From Panagrolaimus kolymaensis (Eukaryota > Nematoda > Chromadorea > Rhabditida > Panagrolaimidae), in assembly GCA_028622995.1 (NCBI GenBank), contig JAJQJQ010000002.1, forward strand, positions 6,944,001 through 7,008,000: 64,000 bases of DNA, written 5' to 3'. The first letter of the stretch is position 1. Every line of letters starts with the position of its first letter. A program made the translations under genes and the position numbers. Under the pieces are notes generated by a model. That model worked only from the letters and a program-made list of their open reading frames with translations, was not told the origin of the DNA and did not search any database. Shown piece after piece: positions 63,921-64,000 of this stretch.

Positions 63921-64000
63921 TGTTTTATTTGTTTTGGATTTTAAGTAAATTCATAAACTATTTTTTTTGTTCGAATTTTCTTAAAACATTTATCTAGCCC
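63921..64000. repeat. Partial monomer at the right edge (positions 1-80)
   Basis: The window stops at CTAGCCC, monomer position 80, in the middle of the repeat. The array therefore continues beyond base 64000. The left edge begins exactly at the reference start, which is an arbitrary phase choice and no evidence of an array boundary. Confidence 0.95.

Larger units (their letters stand above)
1..64000. repeat. 142-bp satellite array, 451 full monomers plus one partial
   Basis: The whole window is one head-to-tail tandem array. Monomers start at 1, 143, 285 and so on, and I followed the phase to the last start at 63921. Net phase drift from 1-bp gains, 1-bp losses and 13-bp losses gives 451 complete monomers. 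All copies point the same way and no insertion of foreign sequence was seen. The canonical monomer is about 27% GC and T-rich on the + strand. Each monomer has + strand stops in all three frames (monomer positions 22, 26, 34, 62, 75, 91) and reverse-strand stops in all three frames, so it is non-coding; in a run of canonical monomers the longest + strand stop-to-stop gap is about 126 nt. Length, composition and uniformity fit the major satellite of Tenebrio molitor as I remember it, which forms pericentromeric heterochromatin. Neither array edge is inside the window. Confidence 0.97.

Noticed and set aside
1..64000. CRISPR array
   Set aside because: Repeats abut directly with a 142-bp period and no unique spacers; repeat length and composition are unlike CRISPR, and no cas genes are present.
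1..64000. Protein-coding repeat gene
   Set aside because: All three frames on both strands contain stops in every canonical monomer, and the monomer length is not a multiple of three. The longest + strand stop-to-stop gap in canonical monomers is about 126 nt.
1..64000. Telomeric repeat (insect TTAGG or beetle TCAGG)
   Set aside because: No tandem pentamer run was seen; the only periodicity is near 142 bp and its multiples.

Overview
The window is satellite DNA from end to end. One AT-rich monomer, normally 142 bp, is repeated head to tail in a single orientation from base 1 to base 64000. Tracking monomer phase gives 451 complete monomers plus an 80-bp partial one at the right edge. The canonical monomer has 38 G+C of 142 (about 27% GC) and is pyrimidine-biased on the + strand (64 T, 40 A, 24 C, 14 G). 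I found no gene, RNA gene, transposon, CRISPR array or unique-sequence interruption. Every reading frame on both strands is closed by stop codons within each canonical monomer. The largest departure from the repeat is a 13-bp indel.

Organism: a 142-bp, AT-rich, extremely uniform satellite matches what I remember of the major pericentromeric satellite of the yellow mealworm beetle Tenebrio molitor, which makes up roughly half of that genome. The length and composition fit, but I could not compare sequences, so this is a strong suspicion and not a proven match. The natural reading is constitutive (peri)centromeric heterochromatin of a tenebrionid beetle.

Layout: bases 1-4544 are 32 monomers of exactly 142 bp. 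From about 4.5 to 25 kb many monomers are 143 bp (one extra T at monomer position about 72). This stretch contains a 12-monomer unit U (1707 bp) in the order U-U-V-U-V', and then units that differ in how many identical 143-bp monomers they hold. At 26.2-27.6 kb there is a tandem 5-mer (710 bp). At 28.0-35.3 kb there is a 14-mer unit (1987, 2553 and 1986 bp plus a partial copy). At 38.3-42.0 kb a 13-mer is duplicated (1848 bp twice), and at 42.2-43.4 kb a 4-mer is duplicated (570 bp twice). At 45.4-46.9 kb there are eleven consecutive 141-bp monomers. At 48.6-53.4 kb a 17-mer is duplicated (2382 bp twice). At 53.4-58.3 kb there is a 12/11/12-mer triplet (1688, 1546 and 1688 bp). At 59.6-62.9 kb cassettes carrying a 129-bp deletion monomer recur.

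Taken together, the window is a mosaic of short-lived local higher-order repeats laid over an almost homogeneous array. This is the pattern expected of ongoing unequal crossover, segmental duplication and occasional longer-range exchange. I do not see a novel gene-based system. What deserves attention is the readable duplication history, the division of the array into monomer-length domains, the confinement of certain variants to parts of the array, and a possible structural role for conserved T-tracts and a dyad across the monomer junction.
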